From positions 1 to 64,000 of the forward strand of contig JAFVGW010000016.1 of the NCBI GenBank assembly GCA_017474765.1: a DNA stretch of 64,000 bases. Reading direction: 5' to 3'. Below are positions 1 to 8,817 of the stretch, piece after piece (positions within the stretch are counted from its first letter, which is position 1; each line of letters opens with the position of its first letter). A model generated the notes under the pieces. It was not told the origin of the DNA and searched no databases. It was given only the letters and a program-made list of their open reading frames with translations. The stretch comes from Salinivirgaceae bacterium. GTDB taxonomy: Bacteria; Bacteroidota; Bacteroidia; Bacteroidales; SZUA-534. Position numbers and translations under genes: made by a program.

Positions 1-1
1 G

Positions 2-322
2 ATGACTGGCGACCGCCTGACCACCGAAGGCCGCAAGCGCATCCAGACGATGGTCGAGACCAACGACGGCTTTGTGATTGCCGAAGCCGACCTGAAACTG
101 CGCGGCCCAGGCGACATTGAAGGCACGCAGCAGAGCGGCATTGCCATCGACCTGAAAATCGCCGATTTGGGAAAAGACAACCAGATTCTGATGCTTGCCC
201 GCAACGAAGCCAGCCTGATTCTGGAATCCGACCCGAGCCTGAAAGAGCCCGAGCACGTCATTCTCGACTCCGAAATCAAGCGCCGCTGGAAATATGAGTT
301 CGACTGGGGGCAGATTAGTTAG
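2..322 (+). CDS. recG: ATP-dependent DNA helicase RecG, C-terminal part (5' end outside window)
   Basis: The reading frame is already open at the left edge, so this is the last roughly 106 residues of a longer protein of about 700 residues. The segment carries the RecG tail: TTEGRKRIQTMVETNDGFVI, then LKLRGPGDIEGTQQSG, which lies at the end of the second helicase domain and runs into the C-terminal wedge-locking region. RecG is a superfamily 2 helicase that remodels stalled replication forks and Holliday junctions in the cytoplasm. The ATG at position 2 is an internal methionine, not a start. The stop is TAG at 320-322. About 250 bases without a gene follow, made of AT-rich phrase repeats. 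Confidence 0.93.
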   Translation: MTGDRLTTEGRKRIQTMVETNDGFVIAEADLKLRGPGDIEGTQQSGIAIDLKIADLGKDNQILMLARNEASLILESDPSLKEPEHVILDSEIKRRWKYEFDWGQIS

Positions 323-574
323 GATTTAGGTGTTGGTAAGAAAGGCGGTTGTGAAAGTTTAGAAGGTTTAGTGAGTTGAGAGTTGTCAAAAACTAGACCT
401 TATCAACAGCTAAACTCTCAACTTTAAACCTGTTAAAAACCGGTCAACTTTAAACGATTCACCAATTCACCGGTTAAACAAAAAATTTCGCCATACAGCA
501 AATTGTAAGATTATTTTTCCTATCATTGTAGCTATTGAGATTAAATTAAGTCTTACAAATAAAATTTAAAAATT
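323..574. repeat. AT-rich intergenic spacer with phrase-like repeats
   Basis: No gene is visible. Between about 357 and 480 the spacer is built of short recurring phrases (gtttagaaggtttag, actctcaactttaaac, aacgattcaccaattcaccgg). Closely similar phrases recur at 52.4-52.5 kb. The last 90 bases are AT-rich and presumably hold the promoter of the DUF1508 gene, but no clear TAnnTTTG box was found. Confidence 0.5.
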
Positions 575-940
575 ATGGGAAAATTTGTAGTTAAACAAAC
601 AAAGACTGGCATTAAGTTTGACTTGAAAGCCGGCAATGGCGAAGTGATCGCAACATCAGAAGTTTACAACACAGAATCAGCATGCATGAACGGCATCGCA
701 AGCGTGAAAACCAACTGCGCAGCCAATGTTGAAGACCAGACAGTGGAGAATTTCGAGCAGCAGAAACACCCGAAATATGAGGTTTACACTGACAAAGCCG
801 GAGAGTTCCGCTTCCGTCTGAAAGCACGCAACGGCGAGGTTATTGCTGTGTCGGAAGGCTACAAGGCTAAACCGAGTTGCCTGAATGGCATCGAGAGCGT
901 TAAGAAGAATGCTCCTGACGCTGAGATTGTAAAGGAATAA
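575..940 (+). CDS. DUF1508 (YegP-like) protein with two tandem repeats
   Basis: A 121-residue cytosolic protein made of two copies of the roughly 50-residue DUF1508 (YegP) module. Copy 1 (about residues 1-50) has FDLKAGNGEVIATSE followed by ACMNGIASVK. Copy 2 (about 66-118) has FRLKARNGEVIAVSEGY followed by SCLNGIESVK. The molecular role of the family is not settled; E. coli YegP has the same two-copy layout. There is no signal peptide or membrane segment. The ATG at 575 follows an A-rich leader, usual in this phylum. The gene stands alone and is closed by a strong hairpin terminator 21 bases after its stop. Confidence 0.88.
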   Translation: MGKFVVKQTKTGIKFDLKAGNGEVIATSEVYNTESACMNGIASVKTNCAANVEDQTVENFEQQKHPKYEVYTDKAGEFRFRLKARNGEVIAVSEGYKAKPSCLNGIESVKKNAPDAEIVKE

Positions 941-961
941 AATCATTCTAAATCACAGAAA

Positions 962-1000
962 ACCTGTCAACTGATTATTGTTGACAGGTCTTTTTTGTTT
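962..1000 (+). terminator. Rho-independent terminator after the DUF1508 gene
   Basis: Nine-base-pair perfect stem (acctgtcaa at 962-970, ttgacaggt at 981-989) with a 10-base loop, followed by C and a T-rich run. Confidence 0.88.
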
Positions 1001-1093
1001 TTTCGGAGAGCTGTCAAACCTTACTAAGAGACAATAACTCGTTATTGGAAACAAACTACCAAATTTCTATTTCAAAATAGTAAACAATTGAAT

Positions 1094-1954
1094 ATGAAAA
1101 CAATATCAACACTCAGAAGAGTTGCTTTGGCAACCATCTGCATTGGTATGACCGTCGCATTCACATCGTGCGAAGAACTCTTCAACTCTGAAACACAGAC
1201 ATTTGACACCACAGCTGCCTTAAAAGAGGCTCTTTCGATAGGCGCAAAAACAGCCGCAGTCAATTTGGGTAAAGATGGCGGCTATATGGACGATGTGGCG
1301 GTGAGAATTGGCATGCCCGAGGAAGTATCGACAGTTATGGAGCTGGCCGACACCGATGCGGGAAAAAACTTTCTGACGGCAATCGGAGCCGAAATCTTCA
1401 ACAAAGACGAATTGGTATCGCTCATGAACAAGGCTGCCGAGAAAGCCGCTCCTGAATCGGCTGAAATATTTGTCGGCGCAATCACCAGCATGACCATTGC
1501 CGACGGCGAGAACATTCTGTTTGGTGCCGAAAATGCCGCAACAGAGTATCTGAGAGCAAAAACTTACATTGATTTGACAAGGATTTTTGGCGATGTGGTT
1601 ACAAGCACTTTCGACCAGGTCTCGGTTGGCGGACGCACACTGAACGATGCGTGGGCAGGTTTTACACAATACTATAACCGCATTATCGATTTTAAAGAAA
1701 AACAAGACCTTAAGACCATAGCAATTCTCTCAGCATTGAAAATTGGTTTGTCAAGCACTGGCAACGGCGAGATGTACAACAAGATAATGGCCATTGAGCG
1801 CGTCAACACCAATCTGGGCGAATATGTAACCGGCAAAGCGCTTGACGGTTTGTTTGTCAAGGTTGCTGAAAAAGAGAAAGGCATCCGAACCGACGTATCG
1901 CAGCGCACTAGCGACCTATTGCGCAACGTTTTTGGAAGATTGGATGGAAGATAA
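1094..1954 (+). CDS. DUF4197 family lipoprotein
   Basis: A protein of 286 residues with an N-terminal lipoprotein signal: positively charged start, hydrophobic stretch, then the lipobox-like AFTSC with Cys near residue 24. The body matches the DUF4197 family: LKEALSIGAKTAAVNLG near residues 41-57, then ITSMTIADGENILFG and a C-terminal region rich in helices. The function of DUF4197 is unknown; members are periplasmic or membrane-anchored. The ATG at 1094 is preferred over the TTG two codons upstream because it begins a normal signal peptide. The gene appears monocistronic between the terminator at 962-1000 and the next gene, which starts 84 bases downstream. Confidence 0.85.
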   Translation: MKTISTLRRVALATICIGMTVAFTSCEELFNSETQTFDTTAALKEALSIGAKTAAVNLGKDGGYMDDVAVRIGMPEEVSTVMELADTDAGKNFLTAIGAEIFNKDELVSLMNKAAEKAAPESAEIFVGAITSMTIADGENILFGAENAATEYLRAKTYIDLTRIFGDVVTSTFDQVSVGGRTLNDAWAGFTQYYNRIIDFKEKQDLKTIAILSALKIGLSSTGNGEMYNKIMAIERVNTNLGEYVTGKALDGLFVKVAEKEKGIRTDVSQRTSDLLRNVFGRLDGR

Positions 1955-2038
1955 ATAACCAATTGACAACAAATTAGATAAAGTATATTATTTTACTTTT
2001 TGCTTTAGGTTGGATTTGTACCAAAACTTTTGAACAAA

Positions 2039-2926
2039 ATGAAACTGACATTTACAATTGCACTGACCGCTTTGTCGCTCTGCGCGTTCTCGCAGCAGGA
2101 AATAAGGCTATATGATGGTGTTGCTCCCGGCAGCGAAGGTGTTGCGAACAACGAGAAGGTGCAACGTGATGCCAATGGGCAAATTCAAACTATTTTTGGT
2201 GTTGTGGAGCCGTCGATAACGGTTTTTCTGCCTGAAGCCGAAAAATCGACTGGTGTGGCGGTAATTTTATGCGCAGGAGGCGCTTTGGCCGCTCATTCGT
2301 GGGGCGACAATGTTGTGTCGATGGCTGAATGGCTCAATGAGCGCGGCATTGCGGCCATCGGGCTGAAATACCGCACCCGAACAAACGTTGGTCCCCGCCC
2401 GCAAACGGGCAAACCTCTCAATGTTACTATCACTGAGTTTGACCAATTGCAAAAATCGAACGCCAACCCCGACCAATCGGGAGCCACCGACGCCAGCATC
2501 GGCAATGCAATAGACGACGCACTGCGAGCCATGGAGATTGTGCGCCAGAATGCCGACAAATGGCGGATTGACACCGCAAAAATCGGCTACCTCGGCTTTT
2601 CGGCTGGCGGCGGAGTTGCCATTGGTGCCACCCTGCTTGCCGACAATCAGCACCGAGCGGCTTTTATCGCCACCATTTTCGGCCCGTCGCTCATTGATGT
2701 TAATGTGCCGCAGAACGCGCCAAAACTGTTCATTGCCACCCGCAGCAACCATAAAAATGTGGCCGCAGGGCTCCTATCCCTCTACCTCGACTGGAAAAAA
2801 GCGGGAGCCAATGCCGAAATGCACTTTTACGATGACGGCGCAGGCCCGTTCGGTTCGGGTGACACAGGAAACACAAGCAGCACCTGGCGCGAGAATTTCT
2901 ACAGATGGCTGACGTTCAACTTCTGA
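2039..2926 (+). CDS. Secreted alpha/beta-hydrolase, xylan-esterase-like
   Basis: A 295-residue protein with a Sec signal peptide (residues 1-18, ending AFSQ). The fold is that of Bacteroidetes acetyl-xylan-esterase-like hydrolases: opening RLYDGVAPG, oxyanion region CAGGAL, nucleophile elbow GFSAGGG with Ser188. The start is the ATG at 2039; a TTG three codons upstream is less likely. Oddity: where family members normally carry the catalytic acid (an Asp-rich loop) this protein reads ATRSNHKN, and where they carry the catalytic His (GGHGFG) it reads GAGPFG. Either the triad is completed by other residues or the protein has lost ordinary esterase chemistry. A strong terminator follows 20 bases after the stop. 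Confidence 0.75.
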   Translation: MKLTFTIALTALSLCAFSQQEIRLYDGVAPGSEGVANNEKVQRDANGQIQTIFGVVEPSITVFLPEAEKSTGVAVILCAGGALAAHSWGDNVVSMAEWLNERGIAAIGLKYRTRTNVGPRPQTGKPLNVTITEFDQLQKSNANPDQSGATDASIGNAIDDALRAMEIVRQNADKWRIDTAKIGYLGFSAGGGVAIGATLLADNQHRAAFIATIFGPSLIDVNVPQNAPKLFIATRSNHKNVAAGLLSLYLDWKKAGANAEMHFYDDGAGPFGSGDTGNTSSTWRENFYRWLTFNF

Positions 2927-2946
2927 AATAGCCTCAGACGATAATG

Positions 2947-2985
2947 CAACCGCAACGACTTCATGGTTGTTGCGGTTGTTTTTTT
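2947..2985 (+). terminator. Rho-independent terminator
   Basis: Ten-base-pair perfect stem (caaccgcaac at 2947-2956, gttgcggttg at 2969-2978), 12-base loop, then seven T. Confidence 0.9.
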
Positions 2986-3169
2986 ATTGAAACAATGCAA
3001 ATAGTGACGCAAACAAATGCAACACCATTGCATTGTATTATTTTATTGATATACAATTATATATTCATGGCAATAAATATACAGCGAGACTTTTTTTGAA
3101 AATTTGCGTAACAATTGCAAATAATTGCTATATTGAGTTGCATTGAATGAAAAAACTAAATATAAGATA

Positions 3170-4618
3170 ATGACCGATTTATCGAAACTTGAACCGTCAG
3201 AAGTCTGGCAACAGTTTGCAGAAATATGCAAAATTCCGCGTCCGTCGAAAAAAGAGGGCAAAATGATTGAGTACCTGCTCCGTTTCGGGCAGCAGCACAA
3301 TCTTGCGACTTTGAGCGACGCGGCTGGCAATGTGGTTATCAAGAAAACCGCCACCAAAGGCTTTGAAAACCGCCCCACAATTGTGCTCCAGAGCCACATC
3401 GACATGGTTTGCGAAAAGACAGCCGATTCGACGCACGATTTTGAACGCGATGCAATTCAGCCGATTATCGACGGCGATTGGGTGCACGCAAACAATACCA
3501 CTCTCGGCGCCGACGACGGTATTGGTGTTGCAACGCAACTTGCAATTCTTGCATCGGAAACGGTTGAGCACCCTGCAATCGAGTGCCTCTTCACTGTTGA
3601 CGAAGAGACAGGGTTGACAGGCGCTTTCTCGTTGGATGGCAGCATGTTAAGCGGACGCACGCTCATCAATCTTGATTCGGAGGACGAGGGGCAGATTTTC
3701 ATCGGATGCGCTGGCGGCATCAACACTGTCGGACGGCTGAAAATTGCCAAGCAGCCTGTTTCTGCAAATAACGCTGCCTTCAGAATCGATGTAAAAGGCC
3801 TGCGTGGCGGCCATTCGGGCGACGATATTCACAAAGGGTTCGGCAACGCCAACAAGATTCTGAACCGCTTCCTCTGGAACGCGACAAAGCAATTCGGCAT
3901 AAACTTGTGCAACTTCGATGGCGGAAATTTGCATAACGCCATTCCGCGCAATGCAACAGCCTCATTCACAATCGACAAAAAGAAAGAGCACGATTTGCTC
4001 AGTTACTTCTGCGGTTTCAAAAACGACATTGTTCATGAACTCAAATACACTGAATCTCAGATTGTTATTGAACTTACAGAGACTGAACTGCCGACAGAGA
4101 CAATGACTCCCAACTGCCAATCGCGCCTGTTGAACGCAATATACGGTTGCCCCAACGGCCCGATTGCCATGAGCCATGCGCTTCCTGGACTTGTGGAGAC
4201 ATCGACCAATCTAGCATCAGTAAAAATGAAAGATTCTGTGGTTGAGATTGTTACAAGTCAGCGCAGTTCGGTGGAATCGGCAAAATATGACATTGCGAAT
4301 ATGGTGGAGAGCGTTTTTGCGCAAGCAGGAATGGAAGTTGAGCACTCCGAAGGCTATCCAGGTTGGGAACCTGACACCAATTCGGCAATTCTGACGACCG
4401 CCGTGGCAAGTTACAAACGACTTTTCGCCAAAGAACCCGAAGTGAAGGCCATCCATGCGGGATTGGAGTGCGGACTGTTCCTGAAGAAACTTCCTGGCAT
4501 GGATATGATTTCCATCGGTCCAACGCTGCGCGGAGTGCACTCGCCAAGCGAACGCATCGAAATAAAAACCGTGAAAATGTTCTACGATTTTCTGACGGAC
4601 ATTTTGAGGAAGAATTAG
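3170..4618 (+). CDS. pepD: Aminoacyl-histidine dipeptidase PepD (M20C family)
   Basis: A 482-residue cytosolic zinc dipeptidase that splits Xaa-His and other dipeptides. The M20 motifs appear in order: metal ligands in SHIDMV (about residue 80) and LGADDGIGV (about 115), the catalytic Glu in DEETGLTGA (about 147), LINLDSEDEG, the dimerisation-domain signature RGGHSGDDIHKGFGNA, and the last metal-ligand region RGVHSPSERI near the C-terminus. Length and order fit PepD. The start is taken as the ATG at 3170; an in-frame TTG nine codons upstream is possible but has no supporting homology. Immediately after the stop comes a short direct-repeat tract. Confidence 0.93.
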   Translation: MTDLSKLEPSEVWQQFAEICKIPRPSKKEGKMIEYLLRFGQQHNLATLSDAAGNVVIKKTATKGFENRPTIVLQSHIDMVCEKTADSTHDFERDAIQPIIDGDWVHANNTTLGADDGIGVATQLAILASETVEHPAIECLFTVDEETGLTGAFSLDGSMLSGRTLINLDSEDEGQIFIGCAGGINTVGRLKIAKQPVSANNAAFRIDVKGLRGGHSGDDIHKGFGNANKILNRFLWNATKQFGINLCNFDGGNLHNAIPRNATASFTIDKKKEHDLLSYFCGFKNDIVHELKYTESQIVIELTETELPTETMTPNCQSRLLNAIYGCPNGPIAMSHALPGLVETSTNLASVKMKDSVVEIVTSQRSSVESAKYDIANMVESVFAQAGMEVEHSEGYPGWEPDTNSAILTTAVASYKRLFAKEPEVKAIHAGLECGLFLKKLPGMDMISIGPTLRGVHSPSERIEIKTVKMFYDFLTDILRKN

Positions 4619-4677
4619 GAGTTAGAAGTTAGGAGTTAGGAGTTAGAAGTTAGGAATTAAAAGTTAAGAGTTAGGAA
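4615..4677 (+). repeat. Short direct-repeat tract (agttaggagttagaagttagg type)
   Basis: About seven degenerate copies of an 8-base unit (agttagga / agttagaa) start at the pepD stop codon and fill most of the gap to cdd. The same unit occurs inverted at 50991-51026. Confidence 0.75.
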
Positions 4678-4701
4678 TATCTTCAATCAGTTAATCATAA
4701 A

Positions 4702-5187
4702 ATGCAAACACGACACATTGATATTAAAGTTGAAGTTGCGAGCCGATTGGACGAACTTGAAAAGACCGACCGTGAATTGGTTATGCGTGCAAAAAATGCC
4801 GCCAGCCGTGCCTACGCACCTTATTCGCAGTTCAATGTCGGAGCCTGTCTCCTACTCGAAAACGGCGAGATGATTGATGGCAACAATCAGGAGAATGCGT
4901 CGTATCCGTGCGGCTGTTGCGCCGAGCGGACCGCGCTCAACTATGCCCGCTCAAAATTTCCTGGCACTGCCGTTGAAGCCATTGCAATTGCAGCCTTCAA
5001 CAGCGACGGGCAACTGAGCACTCCCATCCCGCCTTGCGGCATCTGCCGTCAGGCTCTGCTCGAATGCGAATCCGACAGTGGACGGCCTATCAGGGTGATA
5101 ATGAACGGCAAAAGCCTCACAAACATTGTCCACAGTGTGGCCGACCTTTTGCCATTGTCGTTCGACAAAAAAAATCTTAACGAATAG
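4702..5187 (+). CDS. cdd: Cytidine deaminase
   Basis: A 161-residue zinc enzyme that converts cytidine and deoxycytidine to uridine and deoxyuridine in pyrimidine salvage. The catalytic signature CAERTA (zinc Cys plus proton-shuttle Glu) sits near residue 73, and the second zinc site PCGICRQ near residue 113. The YAPYSQFNVGA motif near residue 35 is typical of homotetrameric Cdd. It starts at the ATG at 4702. The LacI-family gene begins 31 bases after its stop on the same strand, so the two may share a transcript. Confidence 0.95.
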   Translation: MQTRHIDIKVEVASRLDELEKTDRELVMRAKNAASRAYAPYSQFNVGACLLLENGEMIDGNNQENASYPCGCCAERTALNYARSKFPGTAVEAIAIAAFNSDGQLSTPIPPCGICRQALLECESDSGRPIRVIMNGKSLTNIVHSVADLLPLSFDKKNLNE

Positions 5188-5218
5188 AATATCTGACAAT
5201 CAATAAAATAGCAAGGAA

Positions 5219-6235
5219 ATGAAAAAAGCAGCAACAATCAAGGACATTGCAAAAGCAATAGGCGTTTCAGTATCAACCGTTTCACGCGCCTTGCAGGACA
5301 AACCCGAGATTTCGGACGAGACTAAAACTCTTGTACGCGAGACGGCGTCGAAGATGAACTACCGCCCCAACACAATGGCGGTGGCGCTGAAAACACGCAA
5401 ATCGTACTCAATCGGCGTGGTTGTGCCGCAGATTGTCAGTTTCTTCTATGCCACTGTGGTTCAAGGAATTGAGCAGGTTGCCAATGAGTTGGGCTATCAG
5501 GTTTTCGTCAGTTCGTCGAACGAGGATATGATTAAAGAGATGCAGAACGTGTATGGTTTTCTCGACCATCGCGTTGACGGAATGATTGTGTCGCTCTCGA
5601 AGGCAACCGACGAATTCACTCATATTCACCGAATTGAAGAAAACAACGTGCCGCTGGTGCTGTTCGACCGCACATCGAAGGAAATCAATGTGCCGAAGGT
5701 TGTGGCCAACGATGCCGACGCCGCCTATATGGCTGTCTCTCACCTGATTGAGCGCGGTGCGAAACGTGTGGCGCTCATCACTGGTCCCGAGCACATGCTC
5801 ATTGGTCGCAACCGCTTCCGCGGATACCGCGCCGCACTGACCAACCACGGCCTTCCCATCGACAACCGCATGATTGTGCGCTGCAACCTTACTGTTGACG
5901 ACGCGCGCGAAGCCGTTTTGAAGATGTTCGACATGAAAACTCCGCCCGACGCTATCTTCGGCATCAACGATGATGTGGCCATCGGCGCACTCTATGCCGT
6001 GAAGGAAAAAGGCTTGAAAATACCTGAAGATGTGGCAATTGTGGGCTTCTCAAACAGCCGCCGCTCAAGTTACATTGAGCCACCGTTGAGTACTCTTGAC
6101 CAAAACCCGATGAAGATTGGCGTGCTGGCCGCAAAACTGCTTTTCGACCAGATTCAAGGCAAACCCGATTTCAGTGAAAATAAGGAAGTTATCGTTCCCG
6201 CAACGCTGATTGTCAGGGCGTCATCGAACAGGTAG
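5219..6235 (+). CDS. LacI-family transcriptional regulator
   Basis: A 338-residue regulator. The N-terminal helix-turn-helix is complete (TIKDIAKAIGVSVSTVSRAL, residues 6-25), followed by the hinge region NYRPNTMAVALKTRKS that inserts into the minor groove at the CG centre of LacI-type operators. Residues from about 62 on form the periplasmic-binding-like effector domain (SIGVVVPQIVSFFYATVVQG, then GMIVSLS, LVLFDR, GFSNSRRSSYIEPPLSTLDQ). The effector cannot be read from sequence. A good ribosome site (aagga) precedes the ATG. No operator-like site is seen at its own promoter. Four matching CG-centred palindromes lie far downstream in front of glycan-use genes, making this a candidate regulator for them, though a regulator outside the window is equally possible. 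Confidence 0.92.
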   Translation: MKKAATIKDIAKAIGVSVSTVSRALQDKPEISDETKTLVRETASKMNYRPNTMAVALKTRKSYSIGVVVPQIVSFFYATVVQGIEQVANELGYQVFVSSSNEDMIKEMQNVYGFLDHRVDGMIVSLSKATDEFTHIHRIEENNVPLVLFDRTSKEINVPKVVANDADAAYMAVSHLIERGAKRVALITGPEHMLIGRNRFRGYRAALTNHGLPIDNRMIVRCNLTVDDAREAVLKMFDMKTPPDAIFGINDDVAIGALYAVKEKGLKIPEDVAIVGFSNSRRSSYIEPPLSTLDQNPMKIGVLAAKLLFDQIQGKPDFSENKEVIVPATLIVRASSNR

Positions 6236-6290
6236 GATTTTGGTGTTGGGTGTTGGAGATTGGAAATTAATCCTTCAAGCATTCTATCCT

Positions 6291-7388
6291 TCAATTCTTC
6301 AATCCTTGTTTGGCCTTCATAATCCGCTGATACGACTGGTTGATGCGCTCCTCGGTGATTTTGCCGCTTGCAACAAGTTTTTTCATCGCAGCAAGTGCAT
6401 CTTTAACAATATCAGCATTATACATATCGATATTGTTTGAGAATATCAGAACATCCACTCCTGCATTGATGGCAAGACGGATGGCGTCCTCAAGGCCGTA
6501 CGATTTGCTGATGGCGTTCATCATCATATCATCAGAGAATATCAAACCATTGAAATGCAAATCGTTGCGCAGTTTTGCCAATATCTTTGCCGACAATGTT
6601 GCAGGATATTGGCTGTCGAATTTGCGGTTGAAAATATGCGCTGTCATAACCGCCACAGGCTGCACTTCGGTCAGCAGTTTCTGATATGGCTTGAGTTCCT
6701 TATTTTGCCATGTATCAGTGACATCGGCAAGTCCAAGATGGGTATCGCTCACCGAACTTCCATGACCTGGGAAATGCTTCAGCGAGCAAAGAACGCCCTG
6801 TTTGTTGTGTTCATCGACAAACCATCGTGAATTGCGTGTAACAACCTCAGCATCAGCCGAAAACGAGCGGTTGAGTTTGCCAATTACTGGGCATTTCGGA
6901 TTGACATCGACATCGACTGACGGAGCAAAATTGACATTAATGCCAACCTCGCGGCATTTTCGGGCAATTTGCGCGGCATAAAACCTTGTAGTATCCTCTT
7001 TGTCAATGGTTCCCAGATATTTAGGCGTAACCGTCCGACTGAAACCATATTCGGCTTTCAACCGCGAGACGTTGCCTCCCTCCTCGTCAATGGCAATGAA
7101 AAGTATTGTTGATGAGTACGATTGAAGATTGCTAATCAACGTTTTAAGTTGCTGCTTAGAAACTATGTTGCGCTGACGGCTTTTCGTTGGTACATCGTAG
7201 TCGAACAAAATGATTCCACCAATCTGATAATCGCGAATCCACTGAGCCACAGGACTTTGCTGCGTGATTTCAGTGCCACGGAAACCAACCATAAGCATCT
7301 GCGCCATTTTCTGCTCAAGCGTCGGTTTGTTTTGGGCGAATGCAAAAATTGGAATCAAAAACGCGAAAAGAAGAATTGTTTTTTTCAT
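6291..7388 (-). CDS. Glycoside hydrolase family 3 beta-N-acetylhexosaminidase (NagZ-like)
   Basis: A 365-residue enzyme with a Sec signal peptide (residues 1-18, ending FAFAQ), so periplasmic rather than cytosolic like E. coli NagZ. GH3 landmarks: MLMVGFRGTEI near residue 31, AIDEEGGNVSRL, then KHFPGHGSSVSDTHL, the loop that in NagZ-type enzymes carries the catalytic His-Asp pair, and the nucleophile region FSDDMMM (first Asp). The length matches the single-domain GH3 type. The likely role is removing GlcNAc from peptidoglycan fragments or glycans. It converges on the LacI gene and shares the 55-base gap with it. Downstream to its left, the gap holds ccttcaa/tcctt phrase repeats. Confidence 0.88.
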   Translation of the reverse strand: MKKTILLFAFLIPIFAFAQNKPTLEQKMAQMLMVGFRGTEITQQSPVAQWIRDYQIGGIILFDYDVPTKSRQRNIVSKQQLKTLISNLQSYSSTILFIAIDEEGGNVSRLKAEYGFSRTVTPKYLGTIDKEDTTRFYAAQIARKCREVGINVNFAPSVDVDVNPKCPVIGKLNRSFSADAEVVTRNSRWFVDEHNKQGVLCSLKHFPGHGSSVSDTHLGLADVTDTWQNKELKPYQKLLTEVQPVAVMTAHIFNRKFDSQYPATLSAKILAKLRNDLHFNGLIFSDDMMMNAISKSYGLEDAIRLAINAGVDVLIFSNNIDMYNADIVKDALAAMKKLVASGKITEERINQSYQRIMKAKQGLKN

Positions 7389-7401
7389 ATCTGATTGGTT
7401 A

Positions 7402-8817
7402 TTAGAACGCTTTTAAAACATGAACATACAGTCCGCTCTTGCCCTGACGCGTTAAAGTGCCCTCTATCCTGAATACAATGTCGTAGTAAGTAATCATATC
7501 AAGTCCAATGCCAGCGCTCGTTAAAAATTTGTTTGACAAATAGTTATTGGTTCCGATGCGGGAATCGTCAACATAGCCAGCATCAACAAACAAATTTAGA
7601 TAAAAACTGTAATGCACCTTGTTAAATTCACTCCACGACCATCCGTCAATCTTCTTGACTTGCATTGGAACAAGGGCAAATTTTGCAAAGGCTCGGCCCG
7701 TGGCAAAACGCTGACCATCAATCACATAATATTCAAAACCTCGCAGATAGTCGAGGTAGCCCAAGGCCTGCTCGGTGTAGTATGGCTGCGGCTTGTCGGG
7801 CGAATATTTGGCCAGACCGCCTACTCCAGCATAAAACCGATGGCCCAAATCGAAATATTTGTAGGCCGACAGTCGAGAGTACCATGAGCCATCGAGTTCA
7901 TTATCAAGCAGATTCAGGCCAAATTTGCCGATTTCAAGCGTTACATTGTGGCCTTTCAACGGATAGAACTTGTAGTCGCGTGTATCCCAATCGAACGTAT
8001 AGGCCAGTTTAAAATACTGTGTATTAGACTTTTGAGTGCCAAAATAATCAGGATTCAGCGCGATTATCGTATCGGCCACATTGGCGTGGGCGTAACCTGC
8101 TGTAAGAATGTGCCTTACATCGTATTTCGGACGGAAAGTGTAGAAAAGGAATAAATCCTGATTATCAATCACTTGATGCTTGTCGTTGCGGAAATACTGC
8201 GGCTTACAACTGTCGGTGGCAAAGCGCACCTCGTTCTGGCGGTAAAACGATAGTTGAACAGCCAGCCCATGCTTCTTATCGGCCGTGATGTAGGGAAAAT
8301 CGTAAAAAATCTGGAACTGCTTTTTGTACCCCAGACGGAATTTCACCTTCAGCGTTTCGGCGCGGCCACGGAAGTTGTTGTTTATCAGCATTAAACCATA
8401 ATTGATGCGCTTCCAGTCGCCATCGTTGATAAAGGCGCTCAGATTGCGGTCGGCCTGCTCAAAAATGATGTAAGGCCACCAATACCACCTCTCCTCGAGC
8501 ATCACAAGCACCTGCTTCTCGTGCTCGTTTAAATCTATAAGATTGATTGTCACATAGTTGAAAAGCGATGTGTTGAGCAGATTCTCCTTTGAGCGCTGAA
8601 AAATGGCATCGGCGGCATCGGCATGCAGTGTGTCGCCTTCGCTGAAAAGCAGTTCGCGCCTGACAATGAACTCTTTAGTGGTTCGGTTGCCAGCAATCAT
8701 AATGTCGCGCACAACAAAATCTGCGGTTATCGCGGAAGAGTCACGCTGTTGCGCATCGGCCACAAAACAACTGAAAAACAGAACAATAAATACGGCTATT
8801 GAGATTGTTTTGCTCAC
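7402..8817 (-). CDS. Omp85/BamA-like outer-membrane protein with one POTRA domain
   Basis: A 471-residue protein with a signal peptide (ends VADAQ). Residues about 30-110 form a POTRA-like domain (VRDIMIAGNRTTKEFIVRRELLF, split here by the usual helix-strand order), followed by LLNTSLFNYVTI. The remainder is a beta-barrel of the surface-antigen/TamA type, with alternating aromatic strands and an end in a C-terminal strand closing in Phe (HVLKAF). It is too short, with a single POTRA, to be BamA itself. Members of this group act in outer-membrane protein or lipid handling; the exact cargo is unknown. The start is the GTG at 8817: the upstream CBS gene ends TAG and this gene starts GTG, sharing the G, which implies translational coupling. 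Confidence 0.8.
   Translation of the reverse strand: MSKTISIAVFIVLFFSCFVADAQQRDSSAITADFVVRDIMIAGNRTTKEFIVRRELLFSEGDTLHADAADAIFQRSKENLLNTSLFNYVTINLIDLNEHEKQVLVMLEERWYWWPYIIFEQADRNLSAFINDGDWKRINYGLMLINNNFRGRAETLKVKFRLGYKKQFQIFYDFPYITADKKHGLAVQLSFYRQNEVRFATDSCKPQYFRNDKHQVIDNQDLFLFYTFRPKYDVRHILTAGYAHANVADTIIALNPDYFGTQKSNTQYFKLAYTFDWDTRDYKFYPLKGHNVTLEIGKFGLNLLDNELDGSWYSRLSAYKYFDLGHRFYAGVGGLAKYSPDKPQPYYTEQALGYLDYLRGFEYYVIDGQRFATGRAFAKFALVPMQVKKIDGWSWSEFNKVHYSFYLNLFVDAGYVDDSRIGTNNYLSNKFLTSAGIGLDMITYYDIVFRIEGTLTRQGKSGLYVHVLKAF

Noticed and set aside
3020..3145. Several ttgcaa/tgcaac words upstream of pepD that resemble the operator
   Set aside because: They lack the central CCGATT/CG core and symmetric spacing seen at the four other sites.
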